NCBI GenBank assembly: GCA_014802105.1
Contig: JAAVCX010000029.1
Span: forward strand, 1 to 55,020
DNA from: Bacteroides sp.
Lineage (GTDB): Bacteria > Bacteroidota > Bacteroidia > Bacteroidales > Muribaculaceae
Reading direction: 5' to 3'
DNA: 55,020 nt
Every line of letters begins with the position of its first letter. The stretch's first letter is position 1. Of this stretch, positions 35,418-44,081 are shown piece by piece. The notes under the pieces were generated by a model, which was given only the letters and a program-made list of their open reading frames with translations, was not told the DNA's origin and ran no database searches. Made by a program: the position numbers and the translations under genes.

Positions 35418-36626
35418 TTAATCGTTGGATTCAGGATCGTCGAGACCAAATATCGGGCCAAGAACCACAGAATTATATGGTGTCACAACCACACCAATCG
35501 ACTGATCCAAATTATAATTGAGATTAAGAGTGTAACGGTAGATGTAGTTACGCTTGACGGCATCCCAGTCGGAATTGTATGGGCCTGTCAGATTTGGCGT
35601 ACCGTCAGCCAAATAATCGGCAAGATAGATCCATCTCTGATATTTTACACCGTCCATGTTGAGATTGACACGGATGGCTTGACGCGAGGCGGCATTGGGG
35701 AGATCCATCTCGGGAAGATAGAGTGTATAGAGATTTCCCTGGCGATGGAAAGGTATGTCATGAGTGGTGGCGCCGGGGAGGACGGGGATCGTAGTAGAGG
35801 TCACGTTGGAGGTTGCCCCGGTGAAGTTATAGTCAGGCATCAGACGTCCCACAGTGTTACGATGGTCAAGCATTATGCTCTCGATCACGGGCGAATTGTC
35901 GGACACATCGAGATTTGTGATCTCTATCTTAGAGATAGCGCGCACGAGGTTGACATCGGGGATGGGCATGGGGTTGCCTTCGTTGAAGAGAGAAGTGTTG
36001 TATCCGGCGAGGGAGGTGAAGCGCGAGCCAAACATGGGGATCCAACGGCCGTCGCCGGGGATCCATGAATCGGGCTGAGGGTCTACGTCTGCCACAGGGT
36101 TAAGCTGAAAGGTCATGGTAGCGAGATCGTCGATAGTCAGTATACCGATCTGAGTCTTGTCTATCACTATGCCGTTCCAATTGCTTTTCATTTTGGTGTC
36201 GCCGTCGAGACTACGCCAGTTGGCGAGGGCTACCACGGCAAACTTGGAGAGCAGATTGTAATCGGCGGGATCGAGCTTGGTGCGGAGCACATAGTCGCCC
36301 AGACCGGTGAGCATCAGCGAGGTGACGTCGTCCATCTCGCCGTTGTCATAGAGCACCTGCTTGAGGGTCTTGTTTTCGTCAAAGATAAGCACCTTGAGAT
36401 TTTCAAGATCGATATAACACTCTTCAGAAGTGCCATATTCCTCGGTGGCACGAGAGGGGACGGCATTGCCGGCCTTCAGGCGAAACTCTACGTTATAGAC
36501 CTCGATCTTACCGGGATCCTCCACAACCTCGTGAGAGTCGGCACACCCGACAGCCATCAGCGAGCACAGGGCTATCACCCATGCCGAGAGGATCTGAAGT
36601 ATATGTCGTCGACTAAGAAGTATCAT
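35418..36626 (-). CDS. FimB/Mfa2-family fimbrial lipoprotein with Arg-processing motif
   Basis: 402 residues with lipobox MAVGC (Cys28). PSRAT at residues 57-61 is a candidate maturation site. Typical FimB/Mfa2-like text follows: LENLKVLIFDENKTLKQVLY and LSKFAVVALANWRS. It lies 34 bp after the second FimB-like gene. Because it has the processing motif that its neighbour 36661-37731 lacks, it is more likely incorporated in the fibre (minor subunit) than a fixed anchor (inference). Confidence 0.75.
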   Translation of the reverse strand: MILLSRRHILQILSAWVIALCSLMAVGCADSHEVVEDPGKIEVYNVEFRLKAGNAVPSRATEEYGTSEECYIDLENLKVLIFDENKTLKQVLYDNGEMDDVTSLMLTGLGDYVLRTKLDPADYNLLSKFAVVALANWRSLDGDTKMKSNWNGIVIDKTQIGILTIDDLATMTFQLNPVADVDPQPDSWIPGDGRWIPMFGSRFTSLAGYNTSLFNEGNPMPIPDVNLVRAISKIEITNLDVSDNSPVIESIMLDHRNTVGRLMPDYNFTGATSNVTSTTIPVLPGATTHDIPFHRQGNLYTLYLPEMDLPNAASRQAIRVNLNMDGVKYQRWIYLADYLADGTPNLTGPYNSDWDAVKRNYIYRYTLNLNYNLDQSIGVVVTPYNSVVLGPIFGLDDPESND

Positions 36627-36660
36627 TATAGTAAAAGAGGAGTTAGGGGGTTATAAAAAA

Positions 36661-37731
36661 TCAGAGATCTGAAGACTGACGCACCACACGCCACTGGAGA
36701 ATATCGATCACAGCCTTATACCATGAGCCGTCGTCGTGCATGAAGAGTGTCATGTTATACTCGTCCTGACGGTCGAAATACTCGTCGTCGTCCATAGCGC
36801 GGTTATACTCGCCCTTGACCATGAGGAAATAGTCGAGCAGGTTGATGGTAGCGACGGGGGTGTTGTCGCTCTTGCGTATGACGGTGAGTATAGGTGTCTG
36901 GGAGGTCTGGAGGCGCGAGGTGGTGAGCTCGGCCGTGATAGAGTGAACCACAGGAGCGGTCGATGAATTGTCTGATCCGGGGATGGGGGTGACAGAGTTG
37001 CGGCCGCTGTTGATAATCGGGAGCACCGTGCCGGCGAGACCCTCGCGCTTGCTCCAGGGACGATACTCGATATTCTCATCGTCGAGGATGGAGTTATCAT
37101 GGGCGAGATGGCCGTTATTGTCGGTGATCTTGAAGTCGAAGTCGCTGCTCTTAATCTCCTTGCCGCTGAGGTGGACGAGCTGGATGCGGATGGTGTTGGT
37201 GTCCTTGACCAGAGGGACAGTCACCACATGGGTGCCCCAGGTGTCGGGCAGATTGACCGAGACTTTGCCGTGGAAGAGGGCGTGAAGATCGGTCGAGGAG
37301 TGGGCCAGATCGTTCTCATAAGCGCGAAACATCTTCATCTTGAAATGATCGGTGATATGAGTGGGGTTGTCGCCACCCGAGAGATCAAAGCCGGCGGCAT
37401 CCTCGTGACGTTTGTGACACCAGGCTATGAGAGTGTAGTCGCCGGGCTTGACGGGGAGATCCATGAGGTAACCCTCCTGAGCCAGGGGGGCTCCCTCCTC
37501 GTGGCCTTTCCATACAAGGTTGTCGTCCTTGTCGAAGACATAGAGGTCGACCTCGCCTACCTGGGTAGAGAACGCATCGGCAAAGAGCATGTTCATGTCG
37601 AAGCGGAAACGCACCTTGTAGTAGGGGTTACAGTCGGGTTCTTCCTCGGTCATGGCGCTGCAGGAGGCAAGAGTCAACAGGCTGACTGATGCAAGGATTA
37701 TGTAGCTGAAGAGTTTCTTAACCGAAATCAT
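36661..37731 (-). CDS. FimB/Mfa2-family fimbrial anchor-like lipoprotein
   Basis: 356 residues with lipobox LASC (Cys24). VGEVDLYVFDKDDNLVWKG and KPGDYTLIAWCHKRH are characteristic of FimB/Mfa2 anchor proteins. No SRA-type site occurs in the first 70 residues, so the lipid anchor would be kept. That fits the Mfa2-like role of holding the fimbria in the outer membrane and limiting its length. It is separated from the major subunit gene by 279 bp carrying a strong hairpin. Confidence 0.8.
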   Translation of the reverse strand: MISVKKLFSYIILASVSLLTLASCSAMTEEEPDCNPYYKVRFRFDMNMLFADAFSTQVGEVDLYVFDKDDNLVWKGHEEGAPLAQEGYLMDLPVKPGDYTLIAWCHKRHEDAAGFDLSGGDNPTHITDHFKMKMFRAYENDLAHSSTDLHALFHGKVSVNLPDTWGTHVVTVPLVKDTNTIRIQLVHLSGKEIKSSDFDFKITDNNGHLAHDNSILDDENIEYRPWSKREGLAGTVLPIINSGRNSVTPIPGSDNSSTAPVVHSITAELTTSRLQTSQTPILTVIRKSDNTPVATINLLDYFLMVKGEYNRAMDDDEYFDRQDEYNMTLFMHDDGSWYKAVIDILQWRVVRQSSDL

Positions 37732-37791
37732 GATAGTAGTGGTTATGTTATGGCACCGCGTCGTGGAGGGTGCTCGTTGATGTCAAAAGAA

Positions 37792-37843
37792 AAAAAGCGG
37801 GAGTCTTGGCCGAGGGGAAGCCCGACTCGGGCTCCCGCTTTTT
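37792..37843 (-). terminator. Strong hairpin with T-run after the locus 2 major subunit
   Basis: gcgggag (37797-37803) pairs with ctcccgc (37832-37838), with further ccgag/ctcgg pairing inside. On the minus strand it is followed by a long T-run. It lies downstream of the Mfa1-like gene but upstream of the anchor and tip genes, so it probably acts as a partial terminator that lowers their expression. A second small hairpin (gctgtcg/cgacagc, about 37885-37905) precedes it. Nothing else is seen in 37732-38010. Confidence 0.75.
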
Positions 37844-38010
37844 GGATGGTGTTCCGACCCGGAGGTCAGAACCGGTATCGCTGTCGTGATCGCCGGCGAC
37901 AGCATCCGGACGGTAGAGGAGAGAGATTGATAATGCAGGTTTTAAATCCTGAGGGGTCGTGGGATGACGGCTCCTCATGATGAGAGTCGGTAATCGGGGC
38001 TTGGCCGGGA

Positions 38011-40122
38011 TCAGAGATCGACTGACTGACCTACCACACGCCACTTGAGGATGTTGAGACGGGTGGAGATGTAATACTGCTCATTCTGGGTGGGGGGCAC
38101 GATGGGCTGACGGATGTCGCCGATACCGGTGCCGAGCCCCTTGATAGAGTTGATGGTCAGATCATAGATGTGGTTACGCACAACGCCATAGTCACCGAGA
38201 CGCACCTTGTCGGCCTCAAAGGTATTGCTTGCCGAAGCGAGGTTACCCCAGATATGCTTGAGAGGAACGTTGAAGTAAGCCTTGCCGGCCTGGAACTTCT
38301 CGAGCACACCAAACGAAGAGTACATGCGCTCAAGCTCGTCGGCCCACTCCTCGGTATTGGCGATAAGATCGTTGAGAGGCTTGTAGGTGTTGGTAGCCGA
38401 GTCAAATACATAAAGTTCGTCGCTGGCCTTGCCGTTGGTCAGAGTCACGCCGAGAGTGCGCCACTGCTCTGACTGCACGATGCCGTTGGTGACAGCTTTG
38501 GTGGGGTAAACCAGGCTGAAGTCATCGTAAGAGATGCCATAGTCGACATGGTGCTCGTTGTTTTCGCTTGCAGGATCGAGGTGAGCGGCACGTACAGCCT
38601 CATAAGAGTAGACAGTGACATCGTTACCCTCGGCATCCTTCTGGACGGTAGTGATCAGAGAGCCGTCGGCATTGCGCGAACGCACGAAGAAGGTGCTGCC
38701 CGAACGCTCAAGGAAGAAGTCTTTGGCCTCATTGTCGGAGAGCATGATCACCTTGGTGCCATTTGCCTCGTGACGCACATAGAAAGCGGTGTTGGTGGCA
38801 GGGGTGCCTCCGGTGGGAGTGGAGCCGTCAAAGACGGTGACGCCGTTCTTGGTGATCACGTAGTGACCGCAGACCACTACCGAAGTCATCGAAGCCTTGG
38901 CGTCGTTGCCACGGAGGGTGTTGATGCTCTGAGTGTTCTCGAGCACATACTCGTGGGTCTTGACACCGTTCTTGAACTTCACATAATTGGTGTCCTCAGC
39001 CTTGTTGTAGGCATTGACAGCATCGGTGTAGGATACATACTGGAGAGTGTAGTCCTTGCCGGCGGTGTTGATATTCTCGCCATACTTCACGTCATAGCTG
39101 ACATCGGGATAGATACCGTCGGTGTTGTCAACATCAGAATAGAAGTAGGTGGGAGAGATAGCCCAATAGGAGCGCTGGTTGTCGAAGTCGTTGACGGTGA
39201 AACCGGCGGGCTGACCCGAGTTGACGAAAGCGCGGTTGAGGGCAGCGAGGTTGTAGCCGAAATCGATGTCGGCAGAAGGAATATTGGCAGTGTAGTTCTG
39301 ACGGGTGGTGCGGTAGTTCTTGACGAGGAACGAGCGCTTCTCGGTGGCATTGACAAACCAGGCCTCGGGAACGAAAGTCATGGAGTAGTCGTCGGCGGCA
39401 TCGAGAGAGTTATCGGGGCGGAAAGGCTCGACATTGATGTCGTCGATGCTTGTGCGCACCTTGGCCTCCATACGCTCCACAGTGATCTCGACAGTGGCGT
39501 TGACAGCAGCTGCCGCATCGGCATAGGACTCGAAGAAGTTGGTCTTGAAGTCAACCTCGGTGGCATAGCGAGAATTGCCGGTGGTGTTGCTGAAGAATAC
39601 CGAGTTGTTCATAGTGCGGAAACCGTTAGCCGAGACGGTGTTGCGGCCACGCACATAACCCATCACGTCCTCAAGCTTCTCGGTGCCGAGGTCGCCCGAA
39701 GCAGAGGTAGGATTGACGTATGCCATCACATACTTGGGATAGTTGATATTCTCGGGAAGGTCGACCTGAGCGATGACGGTTATCATTTTCTCGACAGTGT
39801 TGCCGTTACCGTCGCTGACGGTAGCATTCTTAACGTCAACCACCGAACGGCCAACATAGTTGCGACCGGCGTCGAAGAAGGTGAGCAGGAGTGAGTTGAC
39901 GGCATTCTCGTCGGCGGTACCGTCCTCATATCCGGGCTCATTGGGGGTAGCACGGCCAATCGAACCGACACCCTCACCTACGATAGATACACGCACAAAA
40001 GTAGTGGTCTCGTTCTCAAGGATCTGACCGGGGCCCTGATTTGCAACGTCAATGTCGTCTGAGCAGGAAACCATAGCACCTCCGAGGAGAAGGGTGCTAA
40101 CAAATAAGTGCTTGAATTTCAT
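38011..40122 (-). CDS. Mfa1-family major fimbrial subunit
   Basis: 703 residues from the ATG at 40122 (MKFKHLFVSTLLLGG). A longer frame starts at a TTG at 40170 and would bury the signal peptide, so it is not used. Lipobox MVSC (Cys20). GRAT at 56-59 corresponds to the Arg-Ala cleavage site of Mfa1/FimA-type pilins. The text AVNSLLLTFFDAGRNYVGRS, MAYVNPTS and VERMEAKVRTSID is Mfa1-like. At over 700 residues it is longer than usual for the family. It is followed by a strong hairpin, consistent with highest expression in the locus. Confidence 0.82.
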   Translation of the reverse strand: MKFKHLFVSTLLLGGAMVSCSDDIDVANQGPGQILENETTTFVRVSIVGEGVGSIGRATPNEPGYEDGTADENAVNSLLLTFFDAGRNYVGRSVVDVKNATVSDGNGNTVEKMITVIAQVDLPENINYPKYVMAYVNPTSASGDLGTEKLEDVMGYVRGRNTVSANGFRTMNNSVFFSNTTGNSRYATEVDFKTNFFESYADAAAAVNATVEITVERMEAKVRTSIDDINVEPFRPDNSLDAADDYSMTFVPEAWFVNATEKRSFLVKNYRTTRQNYTANIPSADIDFGYNLAALNRAFVNSGQPAGFTVNDFDNQRSYWAISPTYFYSDVDNTDGIYPDVSYDVKYGENINTAGKDYTLQYVSYTDAVNAYNKAEDTNYVKFKNGVKTHEYVLENTQSINTLRGNDAKASMTSVVVCGHYVITKNGVTVFDGSTPTGGTPATNTAFYVRHEANGTKVIMLSDNEAKDFFLERSGSTFFVRSRNADGSLITTVQKDAEGNDVTVYSYEAVRAAHLDPASENNEHHVDYGISYDDFSLVYPTKAVTNGIVQSEQWRTLGVTLTNGKASDELYVFDSATNTYKPLNDLIANTEEWADELERMYSSFGVLEKFQAGKAYFNVPLKHIWGNLASASNTFEADKVRLGDYGVVRNHIYDLTINSIKGLGTGIGDIRQPIVPPTQNEQYYISTRLNILKWRVVGQSVDL

Positions 40123-40395
40123 TGTTATTGATGTAGATAAAATTATTTGTTTCAATAAAGTAAAGGTCAAATTAGGTGTGAACCTTTGATGAGGCTCTAC
40201 AGATGGTTAAGATAAAAGTCAGTTTTTTCTGTGTCTTTTTTGAGAAGTAGAGGTTAAAGTTTTGATTTTCTTATAGTCGTGAGCTTAATAAGCTCCTGAT
40301 GGTCTTGATAGAAAGTCATGTCGGCCAGGCTGCCCACAGGGGAGACCCTTCCCCCGCCGGGCAGTCGATGGAGCGACACTTGATGAGAGCTGACA
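40123..40395 (-). other. Spacer before the Mfa1-like gene
   Basis: It contains a hairpin ctgccc/gggcag with inner GGGG/CCCC pairing (40330-40364) and a compact palindrome gagctt-aat-aagctc (40281-40295). No exact TAnnTTTG box is seen on the minus strand. It may be a processing or attenuation region between the accessory genes and the pilin. Confidence 0.4.
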
Positions 40396-41889
40396 TCACT
40401 CGTCGGCCAGGAGGCTGAGATTTTTCTGAGCTTCGGGCAGAGAGGAAACAGTCTCAAGGAGTCGGCGCGCTCCGTCGAAGTCGCCGTTATGGGCCATGAC
40501 GACAGCTCGGGCATTGACCGCCTCGGGGGAGTCGCCGGCATGATCGAGGAGAGCGGCGGCACGCTGATAGTCCTCGCTACGCAGAGCCGAGACAGCGGCA
40601 TTGAGATTGGCCTCCTCGCTGGCGGGATAATACTTGAGGGCAGTGGCGATAGCCTTGTCAAAGGCCTCAGATCCCTCGGGGTAGAGACGGGCCACACGCA
40701 TCATCTGGTTGAGGGACATCTTCTCGGGAGAGGATGTTATGATCTCGGCAAGCTTCTCGTCGGGCATGGGCTTGAGACGAGTAGAGATGCGGAACTTGGT
40801 GGCACGCAGGTGGGGGAACCACTGTGGCAGTATCTTGGTACGGTAAAGATCGCGGAAACGGGGCGAGGTCTTGAGCTCGCGCTCCTTGGCATCATAGTCG
40901 GCCGGCGAGAAAGCGGGACGGTCGATGAGTTCGAGAAGGTCGGCTCGCTGCTGCTCGGTGATATCCTTGGCGTCGACCACCTGGGAACGGAATTCTGTCC
41001 AGTTCTCGGGCACGGCGTCAAAATCAGCCACTTCGGGGGAGATCCGGTATTTGCGTCCTACATATTTGCCTATGTAATCGGCAAGTGCGTGGGAACGGCC
41101 GGTGGCGAGTTCCTTATTGTGCTCGTAGGGCGACTCGGGAGATGCGTAACCTATGATCTGTATCTTGGCGATCTCGACATTAGGATCGGTGAGAGCATAT
41201 TCAATAGAGTCGTAGATGACCTTGAGCTGCTGACGGTTGTCGAGGCGCTGACCGTTGCGGCAACGGTAGATGGAGTCGTGAAGCTCCGTGCGGTCGACCT
41301 CAAACTGCACTCGGGCCACACCCTCATGGATCGAGACCGGGAGATCGGTGACTCGAGGAGTGATGTAGGCTACGTGCATCTTGCTGACGGGATTGAGGAT
41401 AGTGTCGACCGAGGGCACCACTGCCGATCCGGCAAAGACGCCACAGCCACAGGAGTCGTAATGGAATGAGAGCGAGAGACGCTCGGCGCGCATCCAGGGC
41501 TCGAAGTCGACATTGCCCGAGTAGTCAAACGATTGAGCAGAGCCGTTGACGCGACGGAGCTCGCGGGCGATATTGTAGCGTTCGCGATAGGTCTTGAGGT
41601 CACGCATGGTGCCGCGCTCGTAAGCATAGTGCATACCGCGACCCGTGAGGAGCACGGTGGGGAGCACGGCTGAGTGGCCCTCGTCACCCGTGATAACGGG
41701 AGTCATGAACACCTGCTGGTTGGACTTAAGCTTGAGCGAGTCGAGCACCACGTCAGCAGTGACGTGAACCTTACCGCCCGATCGGCCGAAAGCCACGTTG
41801 CGGGTGGAGATACCCTGAGTAACGTCAGCGGCAGCGGAAGTCACCCCCAGTAACATCGCAAAGAGGGAAATGTATATGTTGCGTTTCAT
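40396..41889 (-). CDS. DUF3868/OmpA-like protein with TPR tail, fimbrial locus 2
   Basis: 497 residues from the ATG at 41889 (MKRNIYISLF); a TTG three codons upstream is less likely. The signal peptide ends at AAADV. The N-terminal half matches DUF3868 (VTQGISTRNVAFGRSGGKVHV). The centre is OmpA-like (IQIIGYASPESPYEHNKELATGRSHAL). The C-terminal ~100 residues are TPR-like helices (ALKYYPASEEANLNAAVSAL). It begins 12 bp after the DUF3575 gene, and the two are the split version of the fusion in locus 1. Probably a periplasmic/outer-membrane assembly factor. Confidence 0.8.
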   Translation of the reverse strand: MKRNIYISLFAMLLGVTSAAADVTQGISTRNVAFGRSGGKVHVTADVVLDSLKLKSNQQVFMTPVITGDEGHSAVLPTVLLTGRGMHYAYERGTMRDLKTYRERYNIARELRRVNGSAQSFDYSGNVDFEPWMRAERLSLSFHYDSCGCGVFAGSAVVPSVDTILNPVSKMHVAYITPRVTDLPVSIHEGVARVQFEVDRTELHDSIYRCRNGQRLDNRQQLKVIYDSIEYALTDPNVEIAKIQIIGYASPESPYEHNKELATGRSHALADYIGKYVGRKYRISPEVADFDAVPENWTEFRSQVVDAKDITEQQRADLLELIDRPAFSPADYDAKERELKTSPRFRDLYRTKILPQWFPHLRATKFRISTRLKPMPDEKLAEIITSSPEKMSLNQMMRVARLYPEGSEAFDKAIATALKYYPASEEANLNAAVSALRSEDYQRAAALLDHAGDSPEAVNARAVVMAHNGDFDGARRLLETVSSLPEAQKNLSLLADE

Positions 41890-41901
41890 CTCTTTCAAAT
41901 A

Positions 41902-42531
41902 TTAGAATATGTATATGAACGAGAGGCCAAGCTTAGTGACACCTACATAATTGGTGTGGCCTTCACCTATCTTACCGCCACATTCGGCACAGCGGAACTT
42001 CTTGTAGTTGACATAGTTGTAGCCTACGCCTACTTCAGCCTCGAGGTTCCAGTGGCGCGAGAGCACCCATTGATAGCCGTAGGTGACACCGCCGCCGGCA
42101 TACCAGCCTTCATAGCGGTTGTCTCGGAGGCCCTTGGCTATATTCTCGCCGCCGAAAAAAGCTCCCGGGAAAGGTATATTCATGTTGGCTGCATTAAACT
42201 GTCCGCCCATAGCGTGAACGCCGAAGAAGTGGCCGTCAAACTTAGAGCATGTCCACCAACGGTATTCAGGCATGAGCACCCAGTGCATGGCTTTGCGTGA
42301 GCCATGAGCAAATTTCCACTGATTCAGACCATACACGAGGCTGACGGTATTGCGTTGCCCGACCCCAAGTTCGACTCCGAGGTTGGGGGTAGTGGTAGCG
42401 TCATACAGCAGGTTGGTCTTGGCTGCAAACTGAGCTCGCGCGTCAGGCATAAAGAACACAGCCATCACCACAAGAACCAGTGTCCTTAGTGTAACGGATG
42501 CATACTTTGCTCTTGATTTAATCAAGTTCAT
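41902..42531 (-). CDS. DUF3575 outer-membrane protein, fimbrial locus 2
   Basis: 209 residues with a signal peptide ending DARAQ. FAAKTNLLYDATTTPNLGVEL, then GWYAGGGVTYGYQWVLSRHWNLEAEVGVGYNY and a terminal Phe, mark a small DUF3575 beta barrel. Two cysteines in FRCAECGG are unusual for a barrel loop. First gene of locus 2. The homologous sequence in locus 1 is the last 170 residues of the fusion protein 11026-12615. Confidence 0.85.
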   Translation of the reverse strand: MNLIKSRAKYASVTLRTLVLVVMAVFFMPDARAQFAAKTNLLYDATTTPNLGVELGVGQRNTVSLVYGLNQWKFAHGSRKAMHWVLMPEYRWWTCSKFDGHFFGVHAMGGQFNAANMNIPFPGAFFGGENIAKGLRDNRYEGWYAGGGVTYGYQWVLSRHWNLEAEVGVGYNYVNYKKFRCAECGGKIGEGHTNYVGVTKLGLSFIYIF

Positions 42532-42776
42532 TGTTTGATGATTGTCTGTAAATGTGCTAATATAGTAATTTCCTGCATCTAACAGGTGTCATACAAAAAA
42601 AGTCTCGGGGGGATGATGAAATTATTCTCTTCCTACTCTTTAGGGGATCATTAAGCGCTCAGTCAGGAATAATTCTCGTTCACCATCTGACAGATAGCCG
42701 TAGCGACATCTGCCCGGATGTGTAATTGATTTGATTATACATATTGGAAAATTAAGTAAATCAACAAATTTTTATA

Positions 42777-42807
42777 CAAAGTTACTCATTTCTTCTGATA
42801 TACGCAA
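42777..42807 (-). promoter_or_regulatory. Promoter of fimbrial locus 2
   Basis: The minus strand has TTG (complement of 42805-42807), 20 bp, then TAACTTTG (complement of 42777-42784). It predicts a start near 42770 and a long leader of about 240 nt before the first gene. The leader region holds no obvious ORF. Confidence 0.65.
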
Positions 42808-42930
42808 GTATTTCCAACCCCATATCCACTTCATATCAACTAAAAAACACACTAAAAACAGGATCCCCCCTTATACATCATCACTACAAGTATCTATAAC
42901 CGCAATTCTGAAACACGAGCAAAAAAATTA

Positions 42931-42962
42931 CCCCCCCCTGATTAACATTATTTAACTTTAAG
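42931..42962 (-). promoter_or_regulatory. G8 element upstream of fimbrial locus 2
   Basis: An exact run of eight C on the plus strand (42931-42938; G8 on the coding strand) is followed on the minus strand by TAATT. On its other side, plus strand, are TTAA, 6 bp, TTAAC. The same TTAA-N6-TTAAC arrangement flanks the G8 of fimbrial locus 1 at 12772-12786. It lies 124 bp upstream of the promoter's -33 element. Apart from this and the promoter, nothing else is visible in 42532-43070. Confidence 0.5.
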
Positions 42963-43070
42963 AGTAGTCTTATTAGTCATATAACCGGCTCGAAAAGTCG
43001 AGAAGCAGGGGGAGAGTATAGAAAATATCCAATCGGTGATACCGGGATCATCAAGTCAATCCGTCAGCTT

Positions 43071-43850
43071 TCAGGAAGGCAAACCTGTTGTGGCAGGAGC
43101 AGATGGTTTCTTGCTGTGGTATAACGGAATATCAATGTGAGTCCACACACAATCAGGAAGTAAGCTCCAGAGAGCCACCACAAGTCTCCAGCGACAATCG
43201 ATGACAGCCACACGCGGATGGCGTACTATGGCACGGATAATCAGCGGAACCACATACGGGAGAGACATTTCCATCGGATAGACAGTGTCGTCACGCAACA
43301 ATGGAGTGCGTATCCATCCGGGACGTATATCGGTAAAGGTCACATCCACTCCCTCGGAATAGGCCAGTTGCTCAAGGGCAACCATATAGGCCGAGGCGGC
43401 AGCTTTAGACGCCGAATAGGCAGCCATAGAGCCAATGCCTTTTGTACCCGCCACACTTGTGACAGCCACGATGCGGCCTCTACGATGTGAGTCACGGAAA
43501 TAGCCGTAGGCCGCGGCGAGCATACGGGCGAAACCGCCCGAATTGACCGAGAAGATTTCGGCCTGACGGTGAGGATCGAGTCCGTCGTTATCGTAGCCAA
43601 TACCGGCGGCATGAAAATAAATATCCATACCTCCGAGGCGTTCTATGAGCTGAGCGAGCTTTGCAGGAGCATCGTTGTGAGTTATATCGATCGACTCATA
43701 CTCGACTGCGTCGGGATACTCCTCCCTAAGGGCCCTGAGGGCCGATGTGTGACGGGCGGCAAGACCTACCCTGACTCCTCTTGAAGCAAATTCCCGGGCG
43801 ACGGCGAGACCTATGCCCGACGAGGCACCCATAATTACAATACGTGGCAT
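43071..43850 (-). CDS. Short-chain dehydrogenase/reductase
   Basis: 259 residues. NAD(P) motif MGASSGIG at 8-15, FHAAGIG corresponding to NNAG, catalytic Ser in VTSVAG, and the active-site YSASK. Classical SDR fold; the substrate cannot be told. The C-terminal hydrophobic stretch LVVALWSLLPDCVW suggests membrane association, as in SDRs acting on lipids (inference). A single gene between fimbrial locus 2 and the META/peptidase pair. Confidence 0.9.
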   Translation of the reverse strand: MPRIVIMGASSGIGLAVAREFASRGVRVGLAARHTSALRALREEYPDAVEYESIDITHNDAPAKLAQLIERLGGMDIYFHAAGIGYDNDGLDPHRQAEIFSVNSGGFARMLAAAYGYFRDSHRRGRIVAVTSVAGTKGIGSMAAYSASKAAASAYMVALEQLAYSEGVDVTFTDIRPGWIRTPLLRDDTVYPMEMSLPYVVPLIIRAIVRHPRVAVIDCRWRLVVALWSLLPDCVWTHIDIPLYHSKKPSAPATTGLPS

Positions 43851-43940
43851 GTTGAAGAAACGTTTTATCGGGATTATATATTATATAAGGTATAACGTGC
43901 GTAAAGCTAAAGGAGTTCAGCCTTACAATCAAGCCAACGT

Positions 43941-43971
43941 TTTGAAATTAGCGGGGATTTAGCTAATTTTG
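43941..43971 (+). promoter_or_regulatory. Promoter of the META-peptidase operon
   Basis: TTTG (43941-43944), 19 bp, then TAATTTTG (43964-43971). A near-perfect Bacteroidetes promoter, 110 bp upstream of the META gene. Confidence 0.7.
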
Positions 43972-44081
43972 TGAGCCTGATGACCGCACATTTACCGGTG
44001 TCAGACGTTATTGTTAAAAGGTCAAGCCATCCGGCCCGACCTATTGACACTATGTAACAACACTCTCAACCAAACTTAATT

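Noticed and set aside
42731-42955. 74-codon plus-strand ORF upstream of fimbrial locus 2
   Set aside because: It lies in A/T-rich regulatory sequence, overlaps the promoter and the G8 element, and has no ribosome-binding context or known domain.
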